This document shows positions 24,061-33,419 of a stretch of 35,192 nucleotides of DNA, piece after piece; the stretch's first letter is position 1; each line of letters begins with the position of its first letter. The notes below the pieces were generated by a model that saw nothing but the letters and a program-made list of their open reading frames with translations, was not told the DNA's origin and did no database searches. This DNA is from Achromobacter dolens (GTDB taxonomy: Bacteria; Pseudomonadota; Gammaproteobacteria; Burkholderiales; Burkholderiaceae_B): positions 1-35,192 of the forward strand of contig NZ_CADIJW010000055.1 of assembly GCF_902859745.1 (NCBI RefSeq), in the 5' to 3' direction. The translations under genes were made by a program, and so were the position numbers.

Positions 24061-24485
24061 TGTTCCTGCTGGATACCAACGTGCTTTCCGAACTGCGCAA
24101 GGTGGGCGACGGCAAGGCCGACAAGAACGTGACCGCCTGGCTCTCGGATGAGGATGCGGCGAATTTCTACGTTTCCGCGATAACGCTCATGGAGCTGGAG
24201 ATCGGCATTCTGCGCATGGAACGACGCGATGTCGGGCAAGGCGCGCGGTTGCGCGAGTGGATGCGTGATCGCGTCCTGCCGGAGTTCTCCGACAGGACGC
24301 TGCCGCTCGATGGGGCGGTGGCATTGCGCTGCGCCAGGTTGCACGTGCCGGATATGCGTCCCGAGCGGGATGCGTTCATTGCCGCCACCGCCCTGGTGCA
24401 CGGCATGACGCTGGTCACCCGGAACGTGTCTGATTTTTCGGGTTGTGGCGTGGTCATCGTCAATCCCTGGGAAGCCGGCGCGTGA
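24060..24485 (+). CDS. PIN-domain (VapC/FitB-like) toxin ribonuclease
   Basis: A 141-aa PIN-domain RNase. The acidic metal site is complete: Asp5 in LLDTNVLSE, Glu45 in LMELEIG, Asp104 in ERDAFIAATA and Asp125 in RNVSDF. VapC-type toxins cleave tRNA or rRNA and stop translation when freed from antitoxin. The spacing and length are standard, so the module looks functional. It sits between the Bug gene and the convergent nitronate monooxygenase gene, interrupting an otherwise co-regulated catabolic set. Confidence 0.94.
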   Translation: MFLLDTNVLSELRKVGDGKADKNVTAWLSDEDAANFYVSAITLMELEIGILRMERRDVGQGARLREWMRDRVLPEFSDRTLPLDGAVALRCARLHVPDMRPERDAFIAATALVHGMTLVTRNVSDFSGCGVVIVNPWEAGA

Positions 24486-24566
24486 ATCGCGCCGCCGCCC
24501 GGGCGATACCGGGGCAGGGCTGAAACCGCGGCGACCTTCGTGCGGATGTGGGGCTCGATCCGCGCT

Positions 24567-25520
24567 TCACTCCGCCAGCAGCGCCGCGCGCCTGAGCGCT
24601 TCGCGCGTTTGCGCCACCAGTTGCTCGACCACCGCGCCCGCCGGCTGCAGGCTGTCGATCAGGCCCGCGCTCTGGCCGGCCTCGACCTTGCCGCCCTGCA
24701 CGTCGCCGTCGAAGGCGGCCTGCTTCAAGGAACTGCCGGCGAACAGGGTCTCCAGCATGGCCTGATCGCCGCCGTGTTCGGCCGCGAGATAGTCGCGGGC
24801 GAAGGCGTTGCGCAACATTCTCACCGGCGAACGGCCGCGTCCCACCAGCGTGGTGTCGGCCACGCCCGCCGCCAGCACCGCGTCCTTGTAAGCGTCGCAT
24901 ACGCCCGCCTCCGGCGTCAGCAGGAAGCGCGTGCCCAGTTGCGCGCCGGCCGCGCCCAGGCATAGCGCGGCCGCGATGCCGGCGCCGTCGGCAATGCCGC
25001 CGGCCGCCACCACCGGCACCGACACGCGTCGCACCACCGCGCGCAGCAACACCTGCAAGCCGATCTCGTCGGGGCCTGGGTGGCCACCGGCTTCCAGGCC
25101 GACCGCGATCACCGCGTCCACGCCGGCCGCTTCGGCCTTGGCGGCATGCTCCGGACTGGCGATCACCTGCAGCCATTTTGCGCCAGCGTCGCGCGCGCGC
25201 CCAATGTGTTTCTGGGGGCCGCCCTGCGAGGCGATGATGACCGGCACGCCTTCGGCCAGGGCGATGTCCATGTGTTCCTGCGCCCGCTTGTTGTAGAGCG
25301 GGATGTTGACGGCGTAAGGCGCGTCGGTGCCGGCGCGAACCGCGCGGATGGCGGCCCGCAGCGCCTCGGGATACATGGGGCCGGCGGCGATCACGCCGAG
25401 CCCGCCGGCGCGCGATACGGCCAGCGCCAGCGCCGCGTTCGACGAGGCCCAGCTCATGCCGCCCTGGATGATCGGATAGCGCGTGCCCAGCAGGCGGGTC
25501 AGCGGAGTTTGCAGAGTCAT
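24567..25520 (-). CDS. Nitronate monooxygenase / NPD-family flavoprotein
   Basis: A 317-aa FMN-dependent TIM-barrel protein of the 2-nitropropane dioxygenase family. The N-terminus has the typical YPIIQGGMSWAS motif. The FMN and catalytic region contains VGLEAGGHPGPDEIGLQVLL with His147, then VPVVAAGGIADGAGIAAALC and GAAGAQLGTRFLLT. Members oxidise alkyl nitronates, such as propionate-3-nitronate, or act as enoyl reductases (FabK). It is read divergently from the MFS gene. A MarR-type palindrome overlaps its candidate -35 (minus strand 25574–25569), with CAGAAT 17 bp further at 25551–25546. Its link to the CoA pathway is by regulation only. Confidence 0.9.
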   Translation of the reverse strand: MTLQTPLTRLLGTRYPIIQGGMSWASSNAALALAVSRAGGLGVIAAGPMYPEALRAAIRAVRAGTDAPYAVNIPLYNKRAQEHMDIALAEGVPVIIASQGGPQKHIGRARDAGAKWLQVIASPEHAAKAEAAGVDAVIAVGLEAGGHPGPDEIGLQVLLRAVVRRVSVPVVAAGGIADGAGIAAALCLGAAGAQLGTRFLLTPEAGVCDAYKDAVLAAGVADTTLVGRGRSPVRMLRNAFARDYLAAEHGGDQAMLETLFAGSSLKQAAFDGDVQGGKVEAGQSAGLIDSLQPAGAVVEQLVAQTREALRRAALLAE

Positions 25521-25560
25521 GGCTGATCAGGATGGGGAAAATCCCATTCTGAAAGAATTG

Positions 25561-25575
25561 GTTGATAAAATCAAC
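25561..25575. promoter_or_regulatory. MarR-type operator between NMO and MFS genes
   Basis: GTTGATAAAATCAAC is a palindrome (GTTGAT / ATCAAC arms) followed by TATATTG. It matches the sites at 16546 and 20631. It lies 40 nt from the nitronate monooxygenase start and 157 nt from the MFS start, in the divergent promoter region. Confidence 0.75.
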
Positions 25576-25732
25576 TATATTGTTGGGCGCGGCGCGCGCC
25601 GTGGCGACATACGCGATGCGGCGACACGGGTATTGCGGGCGGCTCCGGGTTATTTGTTTATGATGTGCGCGTCTGGCCCACGGCCAGGCCGTCCCGAGGA
25701 GGGGGCGCCTTTCTCCATCAATAAGAACAATC

Positions 25733-26932
25733 ATGTCGAGCACTACCGATACGCGTTACGTGCGCACCGTCATCCTGGGTACCCTGGTGGTGCTGCTGGC
25801 CATGGGCGTGCGCGCCACCTTCGGCCTGTTCATGCAGCCGATGGGCCTGGCGCACGGCTGGAGCCGCGAAGTGTTTTCCATGGCCTTCGCGCTGCAGAAC
25901 CTGGTCTGGGGCGTGGCCTGCATTTTCATGGGCATATTGGCCGACCGTTATGGCTCCGGCCGCACCATCGCGCTGGGCGCGCTGCTGTACATGCTGGGCA
26001 TGATCGGCACCCGCTTCGCCACCGACGAAACCACGCTCTACCTGAGCGCCGGCCTGCTGGTCGGCCTGGGCCAGGCCGGCACCACGTTCCCGGTGATCCT
26101 GCCGGTGGTGGCGCGTGCCGTGCCGCCCGCCTATCGCAGCACCGCCATGGGCATCGCCAGCGCCGGCGGCTCGCTCGGCCAGTTCGCGGTGGTGCCGACC
26201 GGGCAGGCGCTGATTACCGGCCTGGACTGGCCGGGCGCGTTGTGGGTGCTGTCGCTGTTCGTCGCTTGCGCGGCGCCGCTGGCCTATTTCCTGCGCGGCC
26301 GTCCGCAGGCCCACGGCGGGCCGCAGCAATCGCTGACGGCGGCGGTGCGCCAGGCGGTGCGGCATCCGTCGTTCCATTTCCTGTTCTGGAGCTATTTCGT
26401 CTGCGGCTTCCACACGGCCTTCATCACGCTGCACCTGCCGGCCTACGTCACCGACGGCGGGCTGACGCCGGGGCAGGGCGCCACCGCGATCGCGCTGATC
26501 GGGCTGTTCAACGTGCTGGGGTCGTTCTACGCCGGCAAGCTTGGCGGCCAGTACAGCAAGAAGCGCCTGCTGGCGGTGGTCTACGGCATGCGCGCCTTCG
26601 GCATCCTGCTGCTGTTGTGGCTGCCGCTGTCGCCATGGGTGCTGTACGCGTTCGCGGCCTGGATGGGGCTGTTCTGGCTGGGCACGGTGCCGCTGACGCA
26701 GGGGCTGATCGGCCAGATCTATGGCCTGCGTTATGCCGCGACCCTGTCGGGCATCGTCTTTTTGGGACACCAGGTTGGCAGTTTCATCGGCGTCTGGCTG
26801 GGCGGTTATGCCTATGCCAAGACCGGCAACTACGACCTGGTCTGGTGGCTGGGCGTGGCGCTGGCGGTGGCCGCCGCGCTGCTGTGCCTGCCGGTGCGCG
26901 AGCAGCCGCTGGCGCAGCCGGCGACTGCCTGA
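25733..26932 (+). CDS. MFS transporter
   Basis: A 399-aa major facilitator with about 12 hydrophobic segments. The first helix contains VILGTLVVLLAMGVRATFGL, followed by FMQPMGLAHGWSREVFSMAF. The loop between helices 2 and 3 reads GILADRYGSGRTIALGALL, the MFS motif A region. The second half includes YAGKLGGQYSKKRLL. The overall look is that of monocarboxylate/oxalate-formate-type carriers. Being divergent from the nitronate monooxygenase with a shared operator, it is the probable uptake or export system of the regulon. The substrate is unknown. Confidence 0.9.
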   Translation: MSSTTDTRYVRTVILGTLVVLLAMGVRATFGLFMQPMGLAHGWSREVFSMAFALQNLVWGVACIFMGILADRYGSGRTIALGALLYMLGMIGTRFATDETTLYLSAGLLVGLGQAGTTFPVILPVVARAVPPAYRSTAMGIASAGGSLGQFAVVPTGQALITGLDWPGALWVLSLFVACAAPLAYFLRGRPQAHGGPQQSLTAAVRQAVRHPSFHFLFWSYFVCGFHTAFITLHLPAYVTDGGLTPGQGATAIALIGLFNVLGSFYAGKLGGQYSKKRLLAVVYGMRAFGILLLLWLPLSPWVLYAFAAWMGLFWLGTVPLTQGLIGQIYGLRYAATLSGIVFLGHQVGSFIGVWLGGYAYAKTGNYDLVWWLGVALAVAAALLCLPVREQPLAQPATA

Positions 26933-26948
26933 TACGCGGGTGGCCCTG

Positions 26949-27110
26949 ATGACCGACTCGCCCTCCGCATCGCCCGCCCGCCGCCATCGCGTCTGGCGCC
27001 TGGCGGGCTGGGGGGCGCTGGCCCTGGTGCTGGGCCTGGCCTTCTGGGGCTATACCCAGCCCGACATGCAGATCCATTGGGAAAACCTGGCGTCGCTGTG
27101 CGGTTTCTAG
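26949..27110 (+). CDS. Small single-pass membrane protein
   Basis: A 53-aa protein with a basic N-terminus (SPARRHRVWR), one transmembrane helix (AGWGALALVLGLAFWGY) and a short polar tail ending in ENLASLCGF. It begins 16 nt after the MFS stop. There is no clear family. It may be a small partner of the transporter or an independent protein. Its reality rests on the start position and the clean helix only. Confidence 0.6.
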   Translation: MTDSPSASPARRHRVWRLAGWGALALVLGLAFWGYTQPDMQIHWENLASLCGF

Positions 27111-27194
27111 CCACGCGGGCGGGGCGGGGGCGCGGTATCCTACGGCGGTAATCGTTTTGACACCGCGTTTCCGTATCGCGTTTTGACGCCGCCC

Positions 27195-29858
27195 ATGCAG
27201 GACGACCCGCTTTCCTACCCCGACCTGAGCCTGTCCGCCATCGGCGACATGCCCGCCGCCGACATGCTGGTGCTGACGGTCAACAACCGCCTGTCGCGCC
27301 GGCTCACGCTCGAGCTGGCCGGGTTGCTGCGCCAGGAGCGCCAGGTCAGCGAACTGCCGCGCATCCTGCCGTTGTCCGCCTGGCTGGCCGAATCCGCCAA
27401 TGAACTGGCGTTCGAGGCCGATGACGACGTGCCGGCCTACCGGCTCGACGGCTTCGCCACCCAGTTGGTCTGGACCGAAGCCATCCGCGCCGAAGAGGCC
27501 GAGCGCGTGCTGCTGGACGCGAGCCAGGCGGCGCGCCTGTCGATGGACGCGGACCAGCTCATGGACGAGTGGGCGCTGCGCGTACCGTCCGGCGCCGACA
27601 CTGACGAGTACCGCGGCTTCGCCCGCTGGCGCGAACGCTACCGCCAGGCCCTGGCCGCCATCGACGCCGAGGACGCCAACCAGGGCTATGCCCGCGTGCT
27701 GCGGGCGCTCGAGGATGGCCGGCTGGCCGTGCCCGGCCATCTGGTGTTGGCTGGCTTTACCGACATGTCGCCGCGTTTTCGGCGCCTGCTGCGGGCATTC
27801 GAGGAACAGGGCTGCCTGATTGCGCAATGGCGCGACACGCAGCGCGCGCCCGCCGCGCCGCGCCGCTACGAGGCGCCGGACCAGGGCGCCGAATGGCGCG
27901 CGGCGGCCGAGTGGGCCGCCAGCCAGCTCAAGCGTCATCCCGGCGGCCGCTACGCCATCGTCTCGCCCCAGCTCGAAGCCGAGTCGCCGTTCGCGCGGCG
28001 CATTCTCAGCCAGGCGCTGGCGGGCCATGACGGCGCGCCGGCGTTCGCCTTCAACGTGGCGGTCGGCCGTCCGCTGGACGAATGGCCGCTGGCGCGCGCC
28101 GCGTTGGCGTGGCTGCGCGCGCTGGCCGAGTGCGCGGCCGGCAACGGCTCCGGCGTCGAGGTGTTGGGCGCCGCGCTGCTGGCGGGCCACTGCGCGGGCG
28201 ATGTCAGCGAACGCGCCGGCCTGGCCGCCCTGGACGCGCGCTGGCGCCGTCGTAGTCAGATCCACCTGTCCGCGACGGAATGGCGCAAGCAACTGTCGCA
28301 GTTGCCGCCGCTGGCGCAGGCCTGGGACCAGGCCATGGAGATCTGGACGAAGGGCGGCGCGCGCGCCACCAGCGATGTCTGGATGCTGCGCATGAAGGCG
28401 GCGCTGACGGCGCTCGGCTTTCCCGGCGAGGGCGCGCTGGACAGCGTCGGCTACCAGGTGCTGGGCGCGTTCGGCGAGGCGCTGGGCGGCTTCTCGGCGC
28501 TGGCGCCGGCCGCCGGCAGGCTGGGCGGCGTGGCGGCGGTCAACCTGCTCCAGAGCGTGGCGCGCTCGGCCGCGTTCCAGCCGCAGCGCGACCCGCTGGC
28601 GCGCCTGGATGTGCTGGGCCTGCTGGAAGCCGAAGGCGGTTTCTGGGACGGCGTCTGGATGCTGGGCCTGACCGACGACGTGCTGCCGGCCTCGCCCAAG
28701 CCGAACCCGCTGCTGCCGCTGGCGGTGCTGCGTCAGGCCAAGGCGCCGCGCGCCACGCCCGAGCGCGAACGCGAGTGGGCCGAGGGCATCTACGCGGCGC
28801 TGTGCCGCTGCGCGCCGGAGGTCATCGTCAGCCACGCGCATATGGATGGCGAACGCGAGTTGCGGCCGTCGCCGCTGATCGCCGGAGCTGCCCTGACCGA
28901 TTGGCGGCCGGCGCCGGCCGCCGCCGTGGCCGCCTTGCCGCAGGAAACCCTGGACGACGTGCAAGGGCCGCCCTTGACGTCCGACGACCATGGCGGCGGC
29001 GGGCTGGATGTATTGGACACGCAGGCGCGCAACCCCCTGTGGGCGTTCGTGCGCCACCGGCTGGGCGGACGCGAACTCGCGGCCTATGCCGACGCGGCCA
29101 CGGTGAACGTGCGCGGCCAGTTCCTGCACAAGGCGTTGGAACTGGTGTGGGGCATGCTGCCCGACCAGGAGGCCTTGCATGACACGCTGGCCGGCGGCCG
29201 CCTGCCCGCCTTGCTGGAGCAGGCGGTGGCGCAGGCCGCCGAGGAAGAACTGCAGCAGTATGCGCCGGCGCTGAAGGCGCTGGAATGCGCCCGCGCGCGG
29301 ACGGTGCTGGCGTCGTGGCTGGACATGGAAGCCCAGCGCCTGCCGTTCGCGGTGGCGCAGGTCGAGAAGAACCACGAATGGCGCCATGGCCCGCTGCACC
29401 TGAAGCTGCGGCTGGACCGCATCGACACGCTGGCCGACGGCCGCAACGTCATCGTCGACTACAAGACCGGCGTGGCCGCCGCCAAGCCCGAGCCCGATTG
29501 GTCGCGTAGCCGCCCTGTGAACGTGCAGTTGCCGTTCTACGCCTCGGTGCTGGCCGATGCCGCCGGCGGCGAAGTGGCCGGCCTGGTGCTGGCCCAGATC
29601 CATGCGCGCCAGGTGGCGGCGCAGGGTCTGGCCGACGAAGACCTGGGCATGGAAGGCGTGACGCTGGCGGCCGAGAGCAAGTACTTCGACGGCCTGTCCT
29701 GGCCCGAGATCCGCCAGCGCTGGCGCGCCGCGATCGAGTCGCTGGCCGATGAATACGTGGCGGGCCATGCCGCCAACGTCGCCTACCGCCGCGACGACCT
29801 GAAATACTGCGACGCGCTGCCTTTCCTGCGCCTGCACCTGGATGACGAGGACGCCTGA
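27195..29858 (+). CDS. AddB-like PD-(D/E)XK nuclease (probable DNA repair protein)
   Basis: An 887-aa protein of the AddB/RecB-nuclease type. The N-terminal part has a degraded helicase-like layout (MLVLTVNNRLSRRLTLELAG) with no Walker A, as expected for the inactive helicase half in many such proteins. The C-terminal nuclease domain contains Asp741 in LRLDRID and Asp755-x-Lys757 in IVDYKTG. It precedes an AddA-like helicase-nuclease gene by 3 nt, and the pair probably forms a double-strand-break end-processing complex. The ATG at 27195 was chosen over a TTG 4 codons upstream. Confidence 0.87.
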   Translation: MQDDPLSYPDLSLSAIGDMPAADMLVLTVNNRLSRRLTLELAGLLRQERQVSELPRILPLSAWLAESANELAFEADDDVPAYRLDGFATQLVWTEAIRAEEAERVLLDASQAARLSMDADQLMDEWALRVPSGADTDEYRGFARWRERYRQALAAIDAEDANQGYARVLRALEDGRLAVPGHLVLAGFTDMSPRFRRLLRAFEEQGCLIAQWRDTQRAPAAPRRYEAPDQGAEWRAAAEWAASQLKRHPGGRYAIVSPQLEAESPFARRILSQALAGHDGAPAFAFNVAVGRPLDEWPLARAALAWLRALAECAAGNGSGVEVLGAALLAGHCAGDVSERAGLAALDARWRRRSQIHLSATEWRKQLSQLPPLAQAWDQAMEIWTKGGARATSDVWMLRMKAALTALGFPGEGALDSVGYQVLGAFGEALGGFSALAPAAGRLGGVAAVNLLQSVARSAAFQPQRDPLARLDVLGLLEAEGGFWDGVWMLGLTDDVLPASPKPNPLLPLAVLRQAKAPRATPEREREWAEGIYAALCRCAPEVIVSHAHMDGERELRPSPLIAGAALTDWRPAPAAAVAALPQETLDDVQGPPLTSDDHGGGGLDVLDTQARNPLWAFVRHRLGGRELAAYADAATVNVRGQFLHKALELVWGMLPDQEALHDTLAGGRLPALLEQAVAQAAEEELQQYAPALKALECARARTVLASWLDMEAQRLPFAVAQVEKNHEWRHGPLHLKLRLDRIDTLADGRNVIVDYKTGVAAAKPEPDWSRSRPVNVQLPFYASVLADAAGGEVAGLVLAQIHARQVAAQGLADEDLGMEGVTLAAESKYFDGLSWPEIRQRWRAAIESLADEYVAGHAANVAYRRDDLKYCDALPFLRLHLDDEDA

Positions 29859-29861
29859 GCC

Positions 29862-32800
29862 ATGGCCGATATGGAACGCCAGCCCCAGGACCATGCCGCG
29901 CGCGCGGCGGCGCTGGACCCCGCACGCTCTTTCCTGGTGCAGGCGCCCGCCGGCTCCGGCAAGACGGAACTGCTGACCGACCGCATCCTGGCGCTGCTGG
30001 CCACCGTCAACCGCCCCGAGGAAATCGTCGCCATCACCTTCACGCGCAAGGCGGCTTCTGAGATGCATGCGCGCGTGCTGAGCAAGCTGCGCCGCGGCCT
30101 GGACGCGCCGCCCGAGGCCGCGCACGAACGCCGTAGCTGGGAACTGGCGCGCGCCGCGCTGTCGCGCAACGCCGAACAGGAATGGCACCTGCTTGAACAC
30201 CCGGCGCGGCTGGCGATCCGCACCATCGACTCGTTCTGCGCCGGTCTGGTCCGCAGCATGCCGTGGCTATCCGAACTGGGCGGCATGCCCGAGATCACCG
30301 ACGACGCCCGCGCCCATTACGAAGCGGCGGCGCGCGCCACGCTCGATCTGGCGGACGACTACGACGCGGTCCGCATCCTGCTGCAGCACATGGACGTGGA
30401 CGTACAGGCGGCCAAGGACGCCATCGCCGACATGCTCGGCCAGCGCGACCAGTGGCTGCCGCTGCTGCGCCATGGTTCCGACCGCGAGGCGCTGGAGGAA
30501 ACCCTGGCCGAGGCCATCGGCGAAGACCTGGACGCGCTGTGCGAGGCCATGCCCTACGGCTGGGCCGACGCGCTGTGCGGCCCGGCGCGGCAGGCCGCGG
30601 CGCAATTGCAGGACGGCGGCGAGGACGACCGCCTGGCGGCCTTGCTCGACTGGACCGAGGAACTGCCGGCCGACGCCGAAGTGCTGGAGCAATGGCGCGC
30701 CGTGGCCCATCTGCTGCTGACCGGCACCGGGTCGCTGCGCAAGACCGTCAACAAGAACCTGGGCTTTCCCGCCAAGTGCGCGCACAAAGAACCGTTCGTC
30801 GCCTGGCTCGAGAGCGCCGATGGCGACGCGCCGTGGGTGCGGCGCCTGGCCGCGGTGCGCGACATTCCCGCGCCGCGCTTGAGCGACGCCCAATGGGAAG
30901 TGCTGGGCGCGCAGTTGATGACGCTGGCGCTGGCCGTGGCGCAATTGCGGCTGCGCTTTGCCGACACCGGCGAGGTCGATTTCATCGAGATCTCGCAGCG
31001 CGCCGCCTCGGCGCTGGGCAGCGCCGACGATCCGGGCGAGCTGCTGCTCAAGCTCGACGCGTCCATCCGCCATCTGCTGATCGACGAATTCCAGGACACC
31101 AGCCAGACGCAGCTCGATCTGTTGAAAACGTTGACCTCCGGCTGGCAGGAGGGCGACGGCCGCAGCCTGTTCCTGGTGGGCGATCCGATGCAGTCGATCT
31201 ACCGTTTCCGCAAGGCGGAGGTGGGGCTGTTCCTCGAAGTCGCGGAAACGGGCGTGGGCGAACTGCAACCGGGTTTCCTCAACCTGACCGACAATTTCCG
31301 CTCGCAGGCCGGCATCGTCGACTGGGTCAACCAGTCGTTCGCGCAACTCTTGCCCAAGCGCAGCGACGCCGCCGCGGGCGCCATCAAGTACAGCCCGTCC
31401 ACGGCTTTTCACGAGGCCTTGCCGGATGCGGCCGTGCGCTTCCATCCCGCCTGGTCGCGCGCCGGCGCCGCGCCGGCCGAGGAACAGGCCGAGGACATCG
31501 CCGTCGGCCTGGTGCGGCAGGCGCTGGCCGAACACGCGGGCAGCAAGCACCCGGTCGCCATCCTGGTGCGGGCCCGCAGCCACCTGGGCAACCTGACGCG
31601 TCGGCTGGCGCAGGAAGGCATCCGCTGCCGCGCGGTGGACCTGGTGCCGCTGGCGCTGCGGCCGGTGGTGGCGGACCTGGTGCAACTGGTGCGGGCGCTG
31701 TCGCATCCGGGCGACCGGCTGGCGTGGCTGTCGGTGCTGCGCGCGCCGTTCTGTGGCCTGACGCTGGAGTCGTTGCAGCGCCTGTTCGGCGCCGACCACG
31801 TGACGCCGGTGCCGGTGCTGCTGGAGCGCTTGTTGCGCCCGGCGCCGGCGAAGGCCGTGGCGGCGCCCTTGGCCACCGCGCCGGCGGCGCGTCAGGGATC
31901 GCTGTTCGACGACACCGAGAACCCGGCGCAAGGGGCCTTGTTCGCCGATGCGGCGCCTGATGCCTCGCGTGTTGATCCGGCGTTGACGCCGATCGCGGCG
32001 AGCGATGGCGAGCCCTCGTTCAGCGGCGCCGATACTCCGCGTTCGGCCGAGACCTTGCTGCGCCCCGATGAATACGCGCGCCTGCGGCAGGTGGCGGCGA
32101 TATTGCTGGATACGCGCAATGCCTCGGGGGCGATGCCGTTCGCGGCCTGGGTCGAGACGCTGTGGCGCCGCCTGGGCGGGCCGGCGCTCTACAGCGGTCC
32201 GTCGGTCGCCAACGACGCCGAAAGCCTGTTCCAGTTGGTCGAGCGCCTGGCGCCGCACGGGGCCATCGACGCGGCCGCGCTGGATACCGGCATCGCGCGC
32301 CTGTTCGCGGCGCCCGACGCCGCCGACGAAGAGGCCGCGGTCGAGATCATGACCATGCACAAGTCCAAGGGCCTGCAGTTCGAAACCGTGATCCTGTACG
32401 GCCTGCATCGCGCGCCGCGCGGCGACCAGCCGCCGCTCGTGCGCTTCGAGCAAAGCGGCGGGCGCGTGCTGTTCGGCCCGGTCAAGCCGCGCGCCGAAAC
32501 CGAGGCCGATCCCGTGTCGCGCTACCTGGGCGCGCGCGAGGCCCGCCGCGCCTCCTATGAGATTGACCGCCTGCTGTACGTCGCCGCCACCCGCGCCCGC
32601 AAGCGCCTGCATCTGGTCGGCCACGTCAGCGTCGACGAGGCCAGCGGCCAGCCCAAGACGCCATCCTCCGCGAGCCTGCTGGGCCGCCTCTGGCCCTGCT
32701 TGGCGACACCGGTGCCGCCGGCCGCCGACGGCGACACGGCCGAGCCCGTGGCCGACGCGCCCGAGTGGCAGGGCGAACCGCTGCGCCGGCTGCACCGCGA

Positions 32801-33419
32801 CGGCCTGGCGCAATTGGCGCGGCAGGCAGACATCGCCATCAGCCCCGGCTTCGCCGCCGCCGCGCGCGGCGCCTGGGGCGACAGCGCCGAACATCCGGCC
32901 TGGCAACTCGAATCCGGCTACGACGCCGCCATCGGCACCCTGGCCCACGCCTGGCTGGCCCGCATCGGCCAGGACGGCATCGCGGCCTGGCCGGCCGACA
33001 CCCTGGCCCAGCGCCTGCCCGCCATGCGCCGCCAACTGACCCGCGCCGGCATCCCCGCCAGCCAGGCCGACGCCGCCGCCGAAGCCGTCCTGGACACGCT
33101 CCAGTCGACCCTCGCCGACGACCGCGGCCTCTGGCTCCTCTCCCAATCCGGCGCCCGCCGCGAATGGCCCCTCATCGACGCCGCCGGCAAGGTCTCCGTC
33201 ATCGATCTGGCCCTCAGCACCGAAGACGGCTGGCTCATCGTCGACTACAAGACAGGCCGCCCCCAACCCAACGAATCCCCCGCCGCCTTCGCCCAACGCA
33301 TGCGCCAACGCCACGGCGACCAACTCCTGCGCTACTGCGCCCAAGTCACCGCCCTGGACGGCCGCAAAGCCCGCGCCGCCCTCTACTTCCCCCGCGCCCG
33401 CGCCTGGATCGACCTGTAG
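29862..33419 (+). CDS. AddA-like UvrD-family helicase/exonuclease
   Basis: A 1185-aa ATP-dependent helicase-nuclease. Walker A is APAGSGKTELLTD with Lys34. Motif Ia is AITFTRKAASEMHARV. Motif II is LLIDEFQDTSQTQ around 406–418. Motif IV/V contains TMHKSKGLQFETVILYG, and RLLYVAATRARKRLHLVG is motif VI. The C-terminus carries a PD-(D/E)XK nuclease with Asp1128-x-Lys1130 in LIVDYKTGRP. Together with the AddB-like neighbour it should resect double-strand ends for RecA. Length and domain order match AddA. Confidence 0.93.
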   Translation: MADMERQPQDHAARAAALDPARSFLVQAPAGSGKTELLTDRILALLATVNRPEEIVAITFTRKAASEMHARVLSKLRRGLDAPPEAAHERRSWELARAALSRNAEQEWHLLEHPARLAIRTIDSFCAGLVRSMPWLSELGGMPEITDDARAHYEAAARATLDLADDYDAVRILLQHMDVDVQAAKDAIADMLGQRDQWLPLLRHGSDREALEETLAEAIGEDLDALCEAMPYGWADALCGPARQAAAQLQDGGEDDRLAALLDWTEELPADAEVLEQWRAVAHLLLTGTGSLRKTVNKNLGFPAKCAHKEPFVAWLESADGDAPWVRRLAAVRDIPAPRLSDAQWEVLGAQLMTLALAVAQLRLRFADTGEVDFIEISQRAASALGSADDPGELLLKLDASIRHLLIDEFQDTSQTQLDLLKTLTSGWQEGDGRSLFLVGDPMQSIYRFRKAEVGLFLEVAETGVGELQPGFLNLTDNFRSQAGIVDWVNQSFAQLLPKRSDAAAGAIKYSPSTAFHEALPDAAVRFHPAWSRAGAAPAEEQAEDIAVGLVRQALAEHAGSKHPVAILVRARSHLGNLTRRLAQEGIRCRAVDLVPLALRPVVADLVQLVRALSHPGDRLAWLSVLRAPFCGLTLESLQRLFGADHVTPVPVLLERLLRPAPAKAVAAPLATAPAARQGSLFDDTENPAQGALFADAAPDASRVDPALTPIAASDGEPSFSGADTPRSAETLLRPDEYARLRQVAAILLDTRNASGAMPFAAWVETLWRRLGGPALYSGPSVANDAESLFQLVERLAPHGAIDAAALDTGIARLFAAPDAADEEAAVEIMTMHKSKGLQFETVILYGLHRAPRGDQPPLVRFEQSGGRVLFGPVKPRAETEADPVSRYLGAREARRASYEIDRLLYVAATRARKRLHLVGHVSVDEASGQPKTPSSASLLGRLWPCLATPVPPAADGDTAEPVADAPEWQGEPLRRLHRDGLAQLARQADIAISPGFAAAARGAWGDSAEHPAWQLESGYDAAIGTLAHAWLARIGQDGIAAWPADTLAQRLPAMRRQLTRAGIPASQADAAAEAVLDTLQSTLADDRGLWLLSQSGARREWPLIDAAGKVSVIDLALSTEDGWLIVDYKTGRPQPNESPAAFAQRMRQRHGDQLLRYCAQVTALDGRKARAALYFPRARAWIDL

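Noticed and set aside
26784-30200. Very long minus-strand frame (1138 aa) opposite the AddB-like gene, and a similar one (1150 aa) opposite the AddA-like gene
   Set aside because: Both are His/Gln/Arg-rich antisense shadows typical of high-GC coding DNA. The plus-strand frames carry complete helicase and nuclease motifs.
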